From an uncultured Ignavibacterium sp. (GTDB lineage Bacteria; Bacteroidota; Ignavibacteria; Ignavibacteriales; Ignavibacteriaceae), in contig CALHAB010000055.1 in the NCBI GenBank assembly GCA_937934185.1, positions 1 to 45,287 of the forward strand: a stretch of 45,287 nucleotides of DNA, in the 5' to 3' direction. Positions 1 through 8,389 of this stretch are shown here, in pieces. The stretch's first letter is position 1, and each line of letters begins with the position of its first letter. Made by a program: the position numbers and the translations under genes. The notes under the pieces are model-generated. The model was not told the origin of the DNA and ran no database searches. It saw only the letters and a program-made list of their open reading frames with translations.

Positions 1-1
1 A

Positions 2-151
2 ATTTAAAAGAGCCCTATATCTTCTGGCTTCTTTGTATTCATTAAATAGGGTTACAAATTCATTGCCGAGTATGTCATAAATCTTCAGTGTGAAAAGGTT
101 CCTCACTGCGTTCGGAGGGACATCAAAGAATTTTTTAACGGCTTCTAAAAA
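2..151 (-). pseudogene. Decayed fragment resembling a T9SS/Por C-terminal sorting domain
   Basis: Minus-strand frame reads FLEAVKKFFDVPPNAVRNLFTLKIYDILGNEFVTLFNEYKEARRYRALLN, resembling the common LKVYDVLGxEVxTLVNExxxxGxYxxxF motif; an in-frame stop (TAG, 152-154) lies directly upstream; runs off the window edge. Confidence 0.6.
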
Positions 152-274
152 CTAAACAGGAAATCTGGTATAAGGATATAAGGTATAAGGGAAAAATTAA
201 AATCAGAATCTTTACTGATTCATTTAATAGAGAATTTCTACTCTAATTTGACTTCTACTAAGTTGTAGATTCAA

Positions 275-291
275 AAATCCCGTAGGGATTT
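275..291. repeat. Short perfect hairpin AAATCCC-GTA-GGGATTT
   Basis: 7-bp perfect inverted repeat with GTA loop. Confidence 0.8.
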
Positions 292-330
292 AATTATTGT
301 AGAAAAACAAATACAACCAACAAATACAGT

Positions 331-345
331 ATCCTCGTAGAGGAT
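331..345. repeat. Short perfect hairpin ATCCTC-GTA-GAGGAT
   Basis: 6-bp perfect inverted repeat with the same GTA loop as 275-291. Confidence 0.8.
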
Positions 346-537
346 AAATAAATATTTTTTTAACACATTAAAATCAAATGATTAAAGAAGTCAATAAATC
401 CGGAAGTAAAATTAAGTTCACACTTTTGCAATAAAAGGTTGACAGAATAATACTATTTGTACAGTCCTAAACAAAAAATATTAGGTTGAATGAGTTTCTA
501 CCTCTTGCAGAAAATGTTGATAATGATTGTTTTATTG

Positions 538-557
538 CCCTGTCTTTTAAGGCAGGG
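538..557. repeat. Hairpin CCCTGTCTT-TT-AAGGCAGGG
   Basis: 9-bp stem with one T/G wobble. Confidence 0.7.
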
Positions 558-614
558 ATTGTAATGATAATTCAAATCACTGTCGGGACTTTAGTCACAT
601 TCGTTCTGCTGAGT

Positions 615-638
615 AATAATGTCATCCTTTCAGGATTT
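615..638. repeat. 24-nt unit AATAATGTCATCCTTTCAGGATTT containing hairpin ATCCT-TTC-AGGAT
   Basis: Aligns without gaps to 666-689 with compensatory stem changes. Confidence 0.7.
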
Positions 639-665
639 TATTGATTTGTTTTATGATTTCGTTAC

Positions 666-689
666 AATAATTTCATCACTTAGTGATTT
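666..689. repeat. 24-nt unit AATAATTTCATCACTTAGTGATTT containing hairpin ATCAC-TTA-GTGAT
   Basis: Aligns without gaps to 615-638; stem changes preserve pairing. Confidence 0.7.
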
Positions 690-857
690 GTTGTGCAGAG
701 GATTTCTCACTTGGATGAATCTACGTTCGGAATGATATAGACAGATAAGGAGAGTCGAATAAGGAAATAAGGTATAATGGAATAAATAATAATAGTAACA
801 AAAACTTTTGCACAGTATCCTTTCGAGGGGAGTTATTTTTCCCGTTTATGTTAAAGA

Positions 858-905
858 CTTTATGCTTTGCTGCTCAAGTCTGGAGACTTGAGCTACGGCA
901 TAAAG
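858..905. repeat. Two-tier inverted repeat (outer CTTTATGC/GCATAAAG, inner GCTCAAGTCT-GG-AGACTTGAGC)
   Basis: Perfect 8-bp outer stem (858-865/898-905) and perfect 10-bp inner stem (872-881/884-893). Confidence 0.8.
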
Positions 906-982
906 AATGACAAATTAAATCGAAGAATCTAAATTAAATGGGTGTGAATAGTTATGTATATCTAAAAATACTTATAACTTAA

Positions 983-1020
983 TAAAAAAGGGCTTGTCAA
1001 TAATTAAATTGAACAAGCCC
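983..1020 (-). terminator. Rho-independent terminator downstream of rplI
   Basis: GGGCTTGT...ACAAGCCC stem followed on the minus strand by a T-run. Confidence 0.85.
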
Positions 1021-1043
1021 TGATTAAAACAGTTTAAGTTAAA

Positions 1044-1487
1044 CTACTCTCTTACAACCCACAATTTAATTTTTGCACTTACACTTGGATGCAGTTTAAT
1101 ATTCACATTATAAATACCAAGTGTTTTAATTTGCTCTTCAAGTTCAATTTTTCTTTTATCAATATCGTGTCCTTTTTCTTTCAAAGCATCTGCAATCATC
1201 TGAGTAGTTACACTTCCGAAAATTTTATCCTCTTCACCAACCTGAACAGGAATAGTAACTGAAATCTTTTCCAATTCAGAGGCAAGCATCTCAGCGGCTT
1301 TAAGTTCCTGCTGATTTCTTTTTTCAACAATCTTTTTCTCTTCCTCAAGGGCTTTTACATTGCCTTTGACAGCAACATAAGCAAATCCTTTAGGAATAAG
1401 ATAGTTTAAGGCATAACCGTCTTTCACATCAACAATCTGTCCGATTTTGCCAAGTTTGTCGATATTTTGTCTTAATATTACTTTCAT
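1044..1487 (-). CDS. rplI: 50S ribosomal protein L9
   Basis: MKVILRQNIDKLGKIGQIVDVKDGYALNYLIPKGFA is the L9 N-terminal signature. Confidence 0.97.
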   Translation of the reverse strand: MKVILRQNIDKLGKIGQIVDVKDGYALNYLIPKGFAYVAVKGNVKALEEEKKIVEKRNQQELKAAEMLASELEKISVTIPVQVGEEDKIFGSVTTQMIADALKEKGHDIDKRKIELEEQIKTLGIYNVNIKLHPSVSAKIKLWVVRE

Positions 1488-1505
1488 TACTCAATCCTTT
1501 CTGAA

Positions 1506-1736
1506 TTACCTTACAGTATCCGCAACATAAGGCAGAAGTGCCATATGTCTTGCACGCTTAATTGCAATTGCTAATTGTCTCTGATATTTGGCGCTTGTGC
1601 CGGTAATTCTTTTAGGAATAATTTTGCCCTGCTCGGTAATAAATTTCTGAAGCAGTTTTACATCTTTATAATCGATGTACTTTATTCCGGCTTCAGTAAA
1701 ACGGCAGGTTTTTTTTACTTTAATTTCCTTTTTCAT
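1506..1736 (-). CDS. rpsR: 30S ribosomal protein S18
   Basis: [34 protein letters not shown]18 signature; rpsF-ssb-rpsR-rplI order. Confidence 0.97.
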   Translation of the reverse strand: MKKEIKVKKTCRFTEAGIKYIDYKDVKLLQKFITEQGKIIPKRITGTSAKYQRQLAIAIKRARHMALLPYVADTVR

Positions 1737-2229
1737 CTTTTGATTCCGTTCCTGATTGTTTAATTAAATTTGACTCTTCATCAGATAAAAACTTATCAAA
1801 TGAATCTTCTGTATAATCGTTCTCATCTTCGCTTACACTTGTAACTTCGTCTTCTTTAAGAGTTCCGTTTTCAGTTCCGATTAATCTTTTATTTAAGAAT
1901 TGAATTCTTCTTGCTTTGATTTCGACGATACTTCTGTTATGTCCGTCTTCAGATTTCCAGCTTCTGCTTTGAAGCTCACCATCAACAAGAACGGCAGAAC
2001 CTTTTTTAAGTCTGTCTCTGCAGCTTTCAGCAAGTTTGTTCCAGGCAACAACACCAACATAGCAAACATCTTCCTGCCATTGGTTTGAGCTGTCTTTGAA
2101 CTTTCTGTTGGATGCAATTGAGAAATTGACAACAGGAGTTCCGTTGGTTGTTTCTCTGAAAACAGGATCTTTAGTAAGATTTCCTGCAACAATAACATAA
2201 TTAATTTCGGGCATTTTCAATTCAGCCAT
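1720..2229 (-). CDS. ssb: Single-stranded DNA-binding protein
   Basis: OB-fold SSB motifs ([39 protein letters not shown]); between rpsF and rpsR. Confidence 0.95.
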   Translation of the reverse strand: MAELKMPEINYVIVAGNLTKDPVFRETTNGTPVVNFSIASNRKFKDSSNQWQEDVCYVGVVAWNKLAESCRDRLKKGSAVLVDGELQSRSWKSEDGHNRSIVEIKARRIQFLNKRLIGTENGTLKEDEVTSVSEDENDYTEDSFDKFLSDEESNLIKQSGTESKDEKGN

Positions 2230-2257
2230 TTGTAACCTCCGTACTAATCGTTATAAA

Positions 2258-2677
2258 TTAATTTTTGTCGTTATCTTCAATTTCTTCTTCCTCTTCAACC
2301 GGAAGATTAACTTCGGGTTCGGGAATTGAATCTTCTTTTATGGATACACTTTGGGTTTTATTCTTTTCGATTTGTTCAAGGGCTTCCTTACTAAGTTTTA
2401 TAGTAAGGTAACGCAGAATGTGCTCGTCAAGATTGTAAAATCTTTCAAGCTTTGAAACTATGCTTCCCGGTGCATCAAATCTTAAGATTGCGTAGTAACC
2501 AATCTTACTTTTTTCGATGGGATAAGCCAGTCTTTTTCTTCCCCAGTTTTCAAAATCACGGATTTGTCCACCATTTGTTGTGATGAACTCTTTAACGCGA
2601 TTTATGACATTTTCGATTTGATTATCTTCAAGTGCAGCATTTATTAAAATCGCACTTTCGTATACACCTGATTTCAT
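2258..2677 (-). CDS. rpsF: 30S ribosomal protein S6
   Basis: S6 motifs (ENWGRKRLAYPIEKSKIGYYAILRF); operon order. Confidence 0.96.
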   Translation of the reverse strand: MKSGVYESAILINAALEDNQIENVINRVKEFITTNGGQIRDFENWGRKRLAYPIEKSKIGYYAILRFDAPGSIVSKLERFYNLDEHILRYLTIKLSKEALEQIEKNKTQSVSIKEDSIPEPEVNLPVEEEEEIEDNDKN

Positions 2678-2728
2678 TCGGTATTTTCACCTCCCTTTGG
2701 TCTTTTGGCCCTTACGATAGGTAAGAGC
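2675..2728 (-). promoter_or_regulatory. Candidate rpsF leader, possibly an S6:S18-binding autoregulatory element
   Basis: Upstream of rpsF: hairpin CTTAC-CTATC-GTAAG, then GGTGAAAATACCGAATG with a CCG next to the start codon. Confidence 0.3.
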
Positions 2729-2751
2729 AGGGTTTATGACAAATGTTAATT

Positions 2752-2786
2752 AAAAAAGCGCACCAAATCTACTTAATCAAGGGCGC
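2752..2786 (-). terminator. Possible terminator overlapping the hppA 3' end
   Basis: GCGCCC...GGTGCGC (bulged stem) followed by TTTTTT on the minus strand. Confidence 0.45.
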
Positions 2787-4970
2787 AATTACAAGAGCTA
2801 CAACAGACATCAGTTTGAGCAAAATGTTTAGAGAAGGACCTGATGTATCCTTGAATGGATCACCAACAGTATCGCCGACAACCGCAGCTTTATGAGCCTC
2901 GGAGCCTTTGTAATATTTCTGTCCGTCCAATTCAACACCTTCTTCAAACATCTTTTTTGCGTTATCCCAGGCACCTCCGGCATTTGCCTGAAAGATAGCC
3001 ATCAAAACGCCTGTAACTGTAACACCGGCTACCAAACCGCCGAGCATTTCTTTTCCTCCTAAAAATCCAGTCAATATCGGCACAATTACAGCAAGCAAAC
3101 CGGGCAGAATCATTTGTTTAATTGCTGATGCAGTCGAAATTTCAACACATTTAGCATATTCAGCTTTTCCGTCTGCTTCTTCAAAAACTTTGAGGTCTGA
3201 ATCGCTCCATTCAGATTGTTCCTTCCCTTGATTTTTACGCATAACTTCAAGAGCAGCTTTAAGTTGTGGAATTGAAGTAAATTGTCTTCGCACTTCCTGA
3301 ATCATTGACATAGCAGCTTTACCAACTGCCTGCATAGCGAGTGCTGAAAAGAGAAATGGAATCATTGCACCAATGAGTAATCCGGCCATTACCTGAGCTT
3401 TTGAAATATCAATTGCCTTGATATCTGCAGATGTCATATAAGCGCCAAACAGTGCTAATGCAGTCAGAGCTGCTGAACCGATTGCAAATCCTTTTCCAAT
3501 TGCTGCAGTTGTGTTACCAACAGCATCAAGTTTATCAGTTCTTCCGCGTACTTCTTTCGGAAGCTCAGACATCTCTGCAATTCCGCCGGCGTTATCTGAA
3601 ATTGGTCCGTAAGCATCTACGGCTAACTGAATTCCAAGAATAGAAAGCATTCCAACAGCTGCGATTGCAATTCCATACAATCCGCCAAAATTAAAAGCGA
3701 TAACAATTGCTAATGCTATAACTAAAATAGGTAACGCGGTAGAAAGCATTCCGACGCTGAGGCCTGCGATTATATTAGTTGCTGTGCCGGTAACAGATTG
3801 TTGGGCAATTCGTTTTACCGGCGGTTTACCACTGCCTGTAAAGTATTCGGTTATCATTCCAATCAATGCACCAGAGGCAATACCTGCTACAGTTGCTATA
3901 AAAATTCCCGTAGCGGTGTATTGATTTCCCTTTACTGGATCAGCCCATTCATACAGTGGATCCTGATAAAACCAGCTTTCGGGCAGCAGCCATTTTATTA
4001 AAAACCAAGAAGCTGCGATCATTAAAAATCCCGCTACAAGATTTCCGTTATTCAATGCCTTTTGAGGATCGCCGCCTTCTTTTACTCTTACGAAGAAAGT
4101 CCCGATCATTGACATTACTATTCCTACTGCAGCAATTACAAGTGGAAGCATAACTGCACCAAGAGAAAAGTTGTTTACAAATTCAGGAATTGTAAAAAAT
4201 GCAGCTCCAAGAACCATTGTGGATATAATTGAACCGACATAAGATTCAAATAAATCTGCGCCCATTCCTGCAACATCACCAACATTATCTCCAACATTAT
4301 CAGCAATAGTAGCTGGATTAAGAGGATGGTCTTCAGGAATTCCTGCCTCAACTTTCCCAACTAAGTCAGCACCAACATCAGCAGCTTTCGTATAAATTCC
4401 ACCGCCTACTCTGGCAAATAAAGCAATTGAAGAAGCACCAAATGAAAAGCCGGTAATTACAGTGATAACTTTTGTAAGATCATCAGCAGTATTTATACCG
4501 AATGTATCACTGTAAAAAATAAATAATAATCCGAGACCCAAAACACCCAAACCGACAACACCCATTCCCATCACAGAGCCACCTGCAAAAGCAATTTCCA
4601 ATGCTTTGCCAAGACTTTCTCTCGCAGCGTTTGTGGTTCTTACATTTGCTTTAGTTGCAACACGCATTCCGATGAAGCCTGCCAGCGCAGAGCAGAAAGC
4701 TCCGACAACAAATGAAACTCCAACCAATGGTGAAGAGTTTACTGCTGTTGAACCACTGTAAGCCAGAAGAGCGGCAACAACAATTACAAAAAATATTAAA
4801 ACTCTGTATTCAGCTTTAAGGAAAGCCATTGCACCATCAGCAATATACTTTGCGATGCGTTGCATTTTTTCTGTACCGGGATCTTTTTTAGAAATCCAGG
4901 AAGACCTCCAAAATGTATAAACCAGAGCAAGTACTCCTAATAACGGTACAAGGTGAATTATGAGATCCAT
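2769..4970 (-). CDS. hppA: Membrane-bound ion-translocating pyrophosphatase
   Basis: Multi-[58 protein letters not shown] and DNAGGIAEM signatures. Confidence 0.97.
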   Translation of the reverse strand: MDLIIHLVPLLGVLALVYTFWRSSWISKKDPGTEKMQRIAKYIADGAMAFLKAEYRVLIFFVIVVAALLAYSGSTAVNSSPLVGVSFVVGAFCSALAGFIGMRVATKANVRTTNAARESLGKALEIAFAGGSVMGMGVVGLGVLGLGLLFIFYSDTFGINTADDLTKVITVITGFSFGASSIALFARVGGGIYTKAADVGADLVGKVEAGIPEDHPLNPATIADNVGDNVGDVAGMGADLFESYVGSIISTMVLGAAFFTIPEFVNNFSLGAVMLPLVIAAVGIVMSMIGTFFVRVKEGGDPQKALNNGNLVAGFLMIAASWFLIKWLLPESWFYQDPLYEWADPVKGNQYTATGIFIATVAGIASGALIGMITEYFTGSGKPPVKRIAQQSVTGTATNIIAGLSVGMLSTALPILVIALAIVIAFNFGGLYGIAIAAVGMLSILGIQLAVDAYGPISDNAGGIAEMSELPKEVRGRTDKLDAVGNTTAAIGKGFAIGSAALTALALFGAYMTSADIKAIDISKAQVMAGLLIGAMIPFLFSALAMQAVGKAAMSMIQEVRRQFTSIPQLKAALEVMRKNQGKEQSEWSDSDLKVFEEADGKAEYAKCVEISTASAIKQMILPGLLAVIVPILTGFLGGKEMLGGLVAGVTVTGVLMAIFQANAGGAWDNAKKMFEEGVELDGQKYYKGSEAHKAAVVGDTVGDPFKDTSGPSLNILLKLMSVVALVIAPLIK

Positions 4971-4979
4971 ATTTATCTC

Positions 4980-5585
4980 CTAACTTCCGTTTGAATCTTT
5001 AGTATTATTTTTTAATTGATTTTTTATCTTGCTATACTCGGATAAGCAGGAATTATAACCTCCAACAATAAATGCTCTTAATATTGCAGAGGTATATTCA
5101 AATGTTTCAAATAGTTTTTTCAATTCAGTCTCATCAAAATCTGATAACACATAATCAGCAAGACTGCCTTTATCAAAATTACTTCCAATACCAATTCTTA
5201 AACGAGGAAAAGCATCTGAGTTTAAGTGATAAATTATAGATGCTAATCCATTATGTCCGCCATCGCTGCCGGATTTTTTCAATCTGAAATCAAACTCATT
5301 AAGATTAATATCATCAACCACTACAAGAAGATCCTGAACCGGAATATTGTAAAAACCAGTCAGGTCTTTAACAGCTATTCCGGAATTATTAACATAAGTT
5401 GCCGGCTTTGCTAAAATGAAGGGCGCTCCTTCAACTTCCCCTTCGGAAAAATAATATTCATACTTTGAGGGTATGAATTTCAAGTTATGTTTTTCAGCAA
5501 AATGATCTATCGCAAGAAAGCCCACATTGTGCCTGTTGAATTGATATTTTTTACCAGGATTTCCAATTCCAACGATGGCACGCAC
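4980..5585 (-). CDS. pth: Peptidyl-tRNA hydrolase
   Basis: VGIGNPGKKYQFNRHNVGF, KPATYVNNSG, GGHNGLASI motifs. Confidence 0.96.
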   Translation of the reverse strand: MRAIVGIGNPGKKYQFNRHNVGFLAIDHFAEKHNLKFIPSKYEYYFSEGEVEGAPFILAKPATYVNNSGIAVKDLTGFYNIPVQDLLVVVDDINLNEFDFRLKKSGSDGGHNGLASIIYHLNSDAFPRLRIGIGSNFDKGSLADYVLSDFDETELKKLFETFEYTSAILRAFIVGGYNSCLSEYSKIKNQLKNNTKDSNGS

Positions 5586-5591
5586 AATAAA

Positions 5592-6233
5592 TTATTCTTC
5601 TTCCTCTTCTTTGGGTTTACCTTTACCGATTACTTCTGGTTCTGCAGGTGCTTCACCCTCAGCAGCAGGAACTTCTTCTTTTTCAGCACGAGGATGAGTG
5701 ACAGATACAACCAGTGCGTCGGCACTTGTAATGAATTCAATTCCCGGAACACTTAAATCGGATACATGAATTGAATCACCAATTTTCAGATTTGTTATAT
5801 CAACTTCAATGTGCTCGGGGATATCTGTTGGCAAGCATTCTACTTCCAGCTTGTGGGCAAAATGCTGAACAACTCCGCCTTCTTTTACTCCAATAGCAGT
5901 TCCTTTAAGAAGGACAGGAACTTCAAACTGAATTTTTTCTCCGACCTGCAAACCGATCAAATCAAAGTGAACAATTTTATCTGTAACAGGATCAAACTGA
6001 ACATCTTTGATTACACAGTCATATTTTTCACCACTATCTAAACTAAGAGAAATCCAACTTGTTTTGGATGTGAATACCAATGGCTTAATTGCCGATTCAG
6101 GTACTTCTATAGTAATCGGTTCGTGATGTTTGGAATAGAAAACACCAGGAATTTTACCGCTTTTTCTTAATTGATTTAAAGCAGATTTAGTTGGTGTTTG
6201 TCTTTTCTTTGCTTCTAAGGTTACTTTATCCAT
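5592..6233 (-). CDS. rplY: 50S ribosomal protein L25/general stress protein Ctc
   Basis: L25/Ctc N-terminal and TL5-like C-terminal domains; neighbours pth and prs. Confidence 0.93.
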   Translation of the reverse strand: MDKVTLEAKKRQTPTKSALNQLRKSGKIPGVFYSKHHEPITIEVPESAIKPLVFTSKTSWISLSLDSGEKYDCVIKDVQFDPVTDKIVHFDLIGLQVGEKIQFEVPVLLKGTAIGVKEGGVVQHFAHKLEVECLPTDIPEHIEVDITNLKIGDSIHVSDLSVPGIEFITSADALVVSVTHPRAEKEEVPAAEGEAPAEPEVIGKGKPKEEEEE

Positions 6234-6251
6234 GTTTACTCCAGATTCTAA

Positions 6252-7199
6252 TTATCCTTTATCTATGTTAAATAATGAACTGATTGATTCATTGTTATGA
6301 GTTCTGATAATTGCTTCAGCAAATAAATTTGCCGCAGATACAACAGTTATTTTGTCACATTGGTTTGAGTCAATATTTATCGAGTCCGTTACAAATAATT
6401 TTTCCAATGCTTCACATTTTTTTAATCTTTCGAATGCCTGCCCTGACAGGAGCGGATGAGTAATTGCACCATAAATTTTGTTTGCACCTTTTTCTTTCAA
6501 AGCATTAACAGCTCCAACAAAAGTTCCCGCTGTATCAATTAAATCATCCACAATTAATATGTCTTTGCCTTCAACTTCACCGATAATATTCATAACTTCG
6601 GCAACATTCTGTTTTGGTCTTCGCTTATCAATTACGATAAGACTTGAATTGAGCATCTTTGCATAGGCACGGGCAATTTTGATTCCACCAACATCAGGTG
6701 AAACAATAGATAAATTATCAGAAAGACCACTCAAATGATTCAAAAACACTGACGATCCGTAAAGATGATCAAAAGGAATATCAAAAAAACCCTGAATCTG
6801 CGATGCGTGTAAATCCATTGCAATTACACGATCAGCACCAGCTTCAGTTATAAGATTAGCCATAAGTTTTGCAGTGATTGCAACTCTCGGCTGATCTTTT
6901 CTATCCTGCCTTGAATATCCAAAATATGGAATTACTGCCGTAACTCTTTTTGCTGATGCCCTGCGTGCAGCATCCAGCATTATGAGTAACTCCATAATGT
7001 TTTCAGCCGGAGGATTTGTTGATTGGATAATGAAAATATCTCTTCCGCGGATATTTTCACCATATTTAACCCAAATCTCTCCATCACTGAATCTTTTTAA
7101 TTCAATCTGGCCTAAATCAGTACCAATCTTATCAGCAATTTTTTGGGCTAGCGGAAGGTTAGAACTGCCCGAAAAAATCATAAATTCAGTTGAAATCAT
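6252..7199 (-). CDS. prs: Ribose-phosphate pyrophosphokinase
   Basis: FSDGEIWVKYGENIRGRDIFIIQST, RQDRKDQPR, IVDDLIDTAGT motifs. Confidence 0.97.
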   Translation of the reverse strand: MISTEFMIFSGSSNLPLAQKIADKIGTDLGQIELKRFSDGEIWVKYGENIRGRDIFIIQSTNPPAENIMELLIMLDAARRASAKRVTAVIPYFGYSRQDRKDQPRVAITAKLMANLITEAGADRVIAMDLHASQIQGFFDIPFDHLYGSSVFLNHLSGLSDNLSIVSPDVGGIKIARAYAKMLNSSLIVIDKRRPKQNVAEVMNIIGEVEGKDILIVDDLIDTAGTFVGAVNALKEKGANKIYGAITHPLLSGQAFERLKKCEALEKLFVTDSINIDSNQCDKITVVSAANLFAEAIIRTHNNESISSLFNIDKG

Positions 7200-7293
7200 A
7201 AAATCCTTGTCAGCTTTTTAAAAAGCAGAGGCGAAATATAACCAAAGCACTCTGCTCTGTCAATAAAATTTAGATCTTGTTATATACAATCAA

Positions 7294-7953
7294 CTAATCT
7301 TTTTTCTTGCGGAAAAGGTAAATAATTACTACAAGCAATACTAAACCAGCTAAATAATAAATCCATTTCGGTGTCTCTTTTAACTTATATGGCTTGAAAG
7401 TAACAGAGATTGTTTTACCTCTTCCGATTTCATTCAGATTATATTGCCAGGTAAGAACATTCTTAACCTGACTTGTAGCATTATGAGTAATTATATCACC
7501 GCGGATTTCGTAAATATATTTCACATAAAACTTTGAAGCATCTATCCCAAATCCTGTAGTGACAGGCGGAATAAACTGAGTGAAAATTTTCTGATTAGCT
7601 GCTCCGTCCTTCAATGAAAATTCTGATTGTGCAAATGCTTTGATTGTGTTTAATGAATCAATGCTGCTGAATTCAATTTTGATTACCGAATGAATTGTGG
7701 AATCAGTTGTATCCGAATATGTTGTTATATCCAATATATGAACGAATGGAGAGCTGAATTCATTTCTGATTGAATCGGGGATGAATATTCCAAGATTGGA
7801 AATAGATTTTGCAACTATGGTATCCGGCACATTCATCCAGTAATGAATTTCCATATTACCCGAGCCATCGGGGTATATCAGAACTTTTTGCTCATAATTT
7901 AAACAACTTGTTAAAATGACAGCTATAACTGTAATAGCGAAGATTTTTTTCAT
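7294..7953 (-). CDS. Putative lipoprotein of unknown function with C-terminal TM
   Basis: Signal peptide with lipobox-like LTSC and C-terminal TM; start taken at internal MKKIFAITVIAVILTSC. Confidence 0.7.
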   Translation of the reverse strand: MKKIFAITVIAVILTSCLNYEQKVLIYPDGSGNMEIHYWMNVPDTIVAKSISNLGIFIPDSIRNEFSSPFVHILDITTYSDTTDSTIHSVIKIEFSSIDSLNTIKAFAQSEFSLKDGAANQKIFTQFIPPVTTGFGIDASKFYVKYIYEIRGDIITHNATSQVKNVLTWQYNLNEIGRGKTISVTFKPYKLKETPKWIYYLAGLVLLVVIIYLFRKKKD

Positions 7954-8046
7954 CTGTTGAAACCTGAATAATATTATCCGCATCAAAATTATAGAATTTT
8001 TTAATAATTCTGCTTAAGTTTGCCCACAAAAATTTAGGAGTAAGAT

Positions 8047-8307
8047 ATGCCAACGTATGATTACAAGTGTTCATCCTGCAATTATACATTTGAGTTTTTC
8101 CAATCAATGAAAGACGATCCGCTAACAACCTGTCCAAAATGTGGCGGAGTTCTAAAGAGATTAATTGGGCCGGGTGCAGGTCCAATTTTTAAAGGAAACG
8201 GTTTTTATCAGACGGATTATAAAAATAACTCATCCAATTCAAATTCCGGGAACTCAAAGAAAAATAGTACTAAAAGTGAAAGCAGTGTAAAAGAAGCTGC
8301 GGCCTAA
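8047..8307 (+). CDS. FmdB family zinc-ribbon protein
   Basis: MPTYDYKCSSCNYTFEFFQSMKDDPLTTCPKCGGVLKRLIG, CxxC...CxxC. Confidence 0.92.
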   Translation: MPTYDYKCSSCNYTFEFFQSMKDDPLTTCPKCGGVLKRLIGPGAGPIFKGNGFYQTDYKNNSSNSNSGNSKKNSTKSESSVKEAAA

Positions 8308-8326
8308 AATTTCAATTTTATAATTC

Positions 8327-8356
8327 TGTAGAGACTTACGATTGTGAGTCTCTACA
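8327..8356. repeat. 30-nt hairpin TGTAGAGACTTACGATTGTGAGTCTCTACA between convergent genes
   Basis: 10-bp perfect stem, remaining centre pairs through A-T, C-G and G/T wobble; followed by TTTT on the plus strand. Confidence 0.8.
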
Positions 8357-8389
8357 TTTTAAAACTTTAACGAACTCAAATAAAATTTA

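Noticed and set aside
1-1043. CRISPR-like array in the hairpin-rich region
   Set aside because: Palindromes differ in sequence and spacing; no constant repeat, no cas genes
1893-2198. 101-aa minus-strand ORF in an alternative frame of ssb
   Set aside because: Fully within ssb in another frame; ssb is clearly the coding frame
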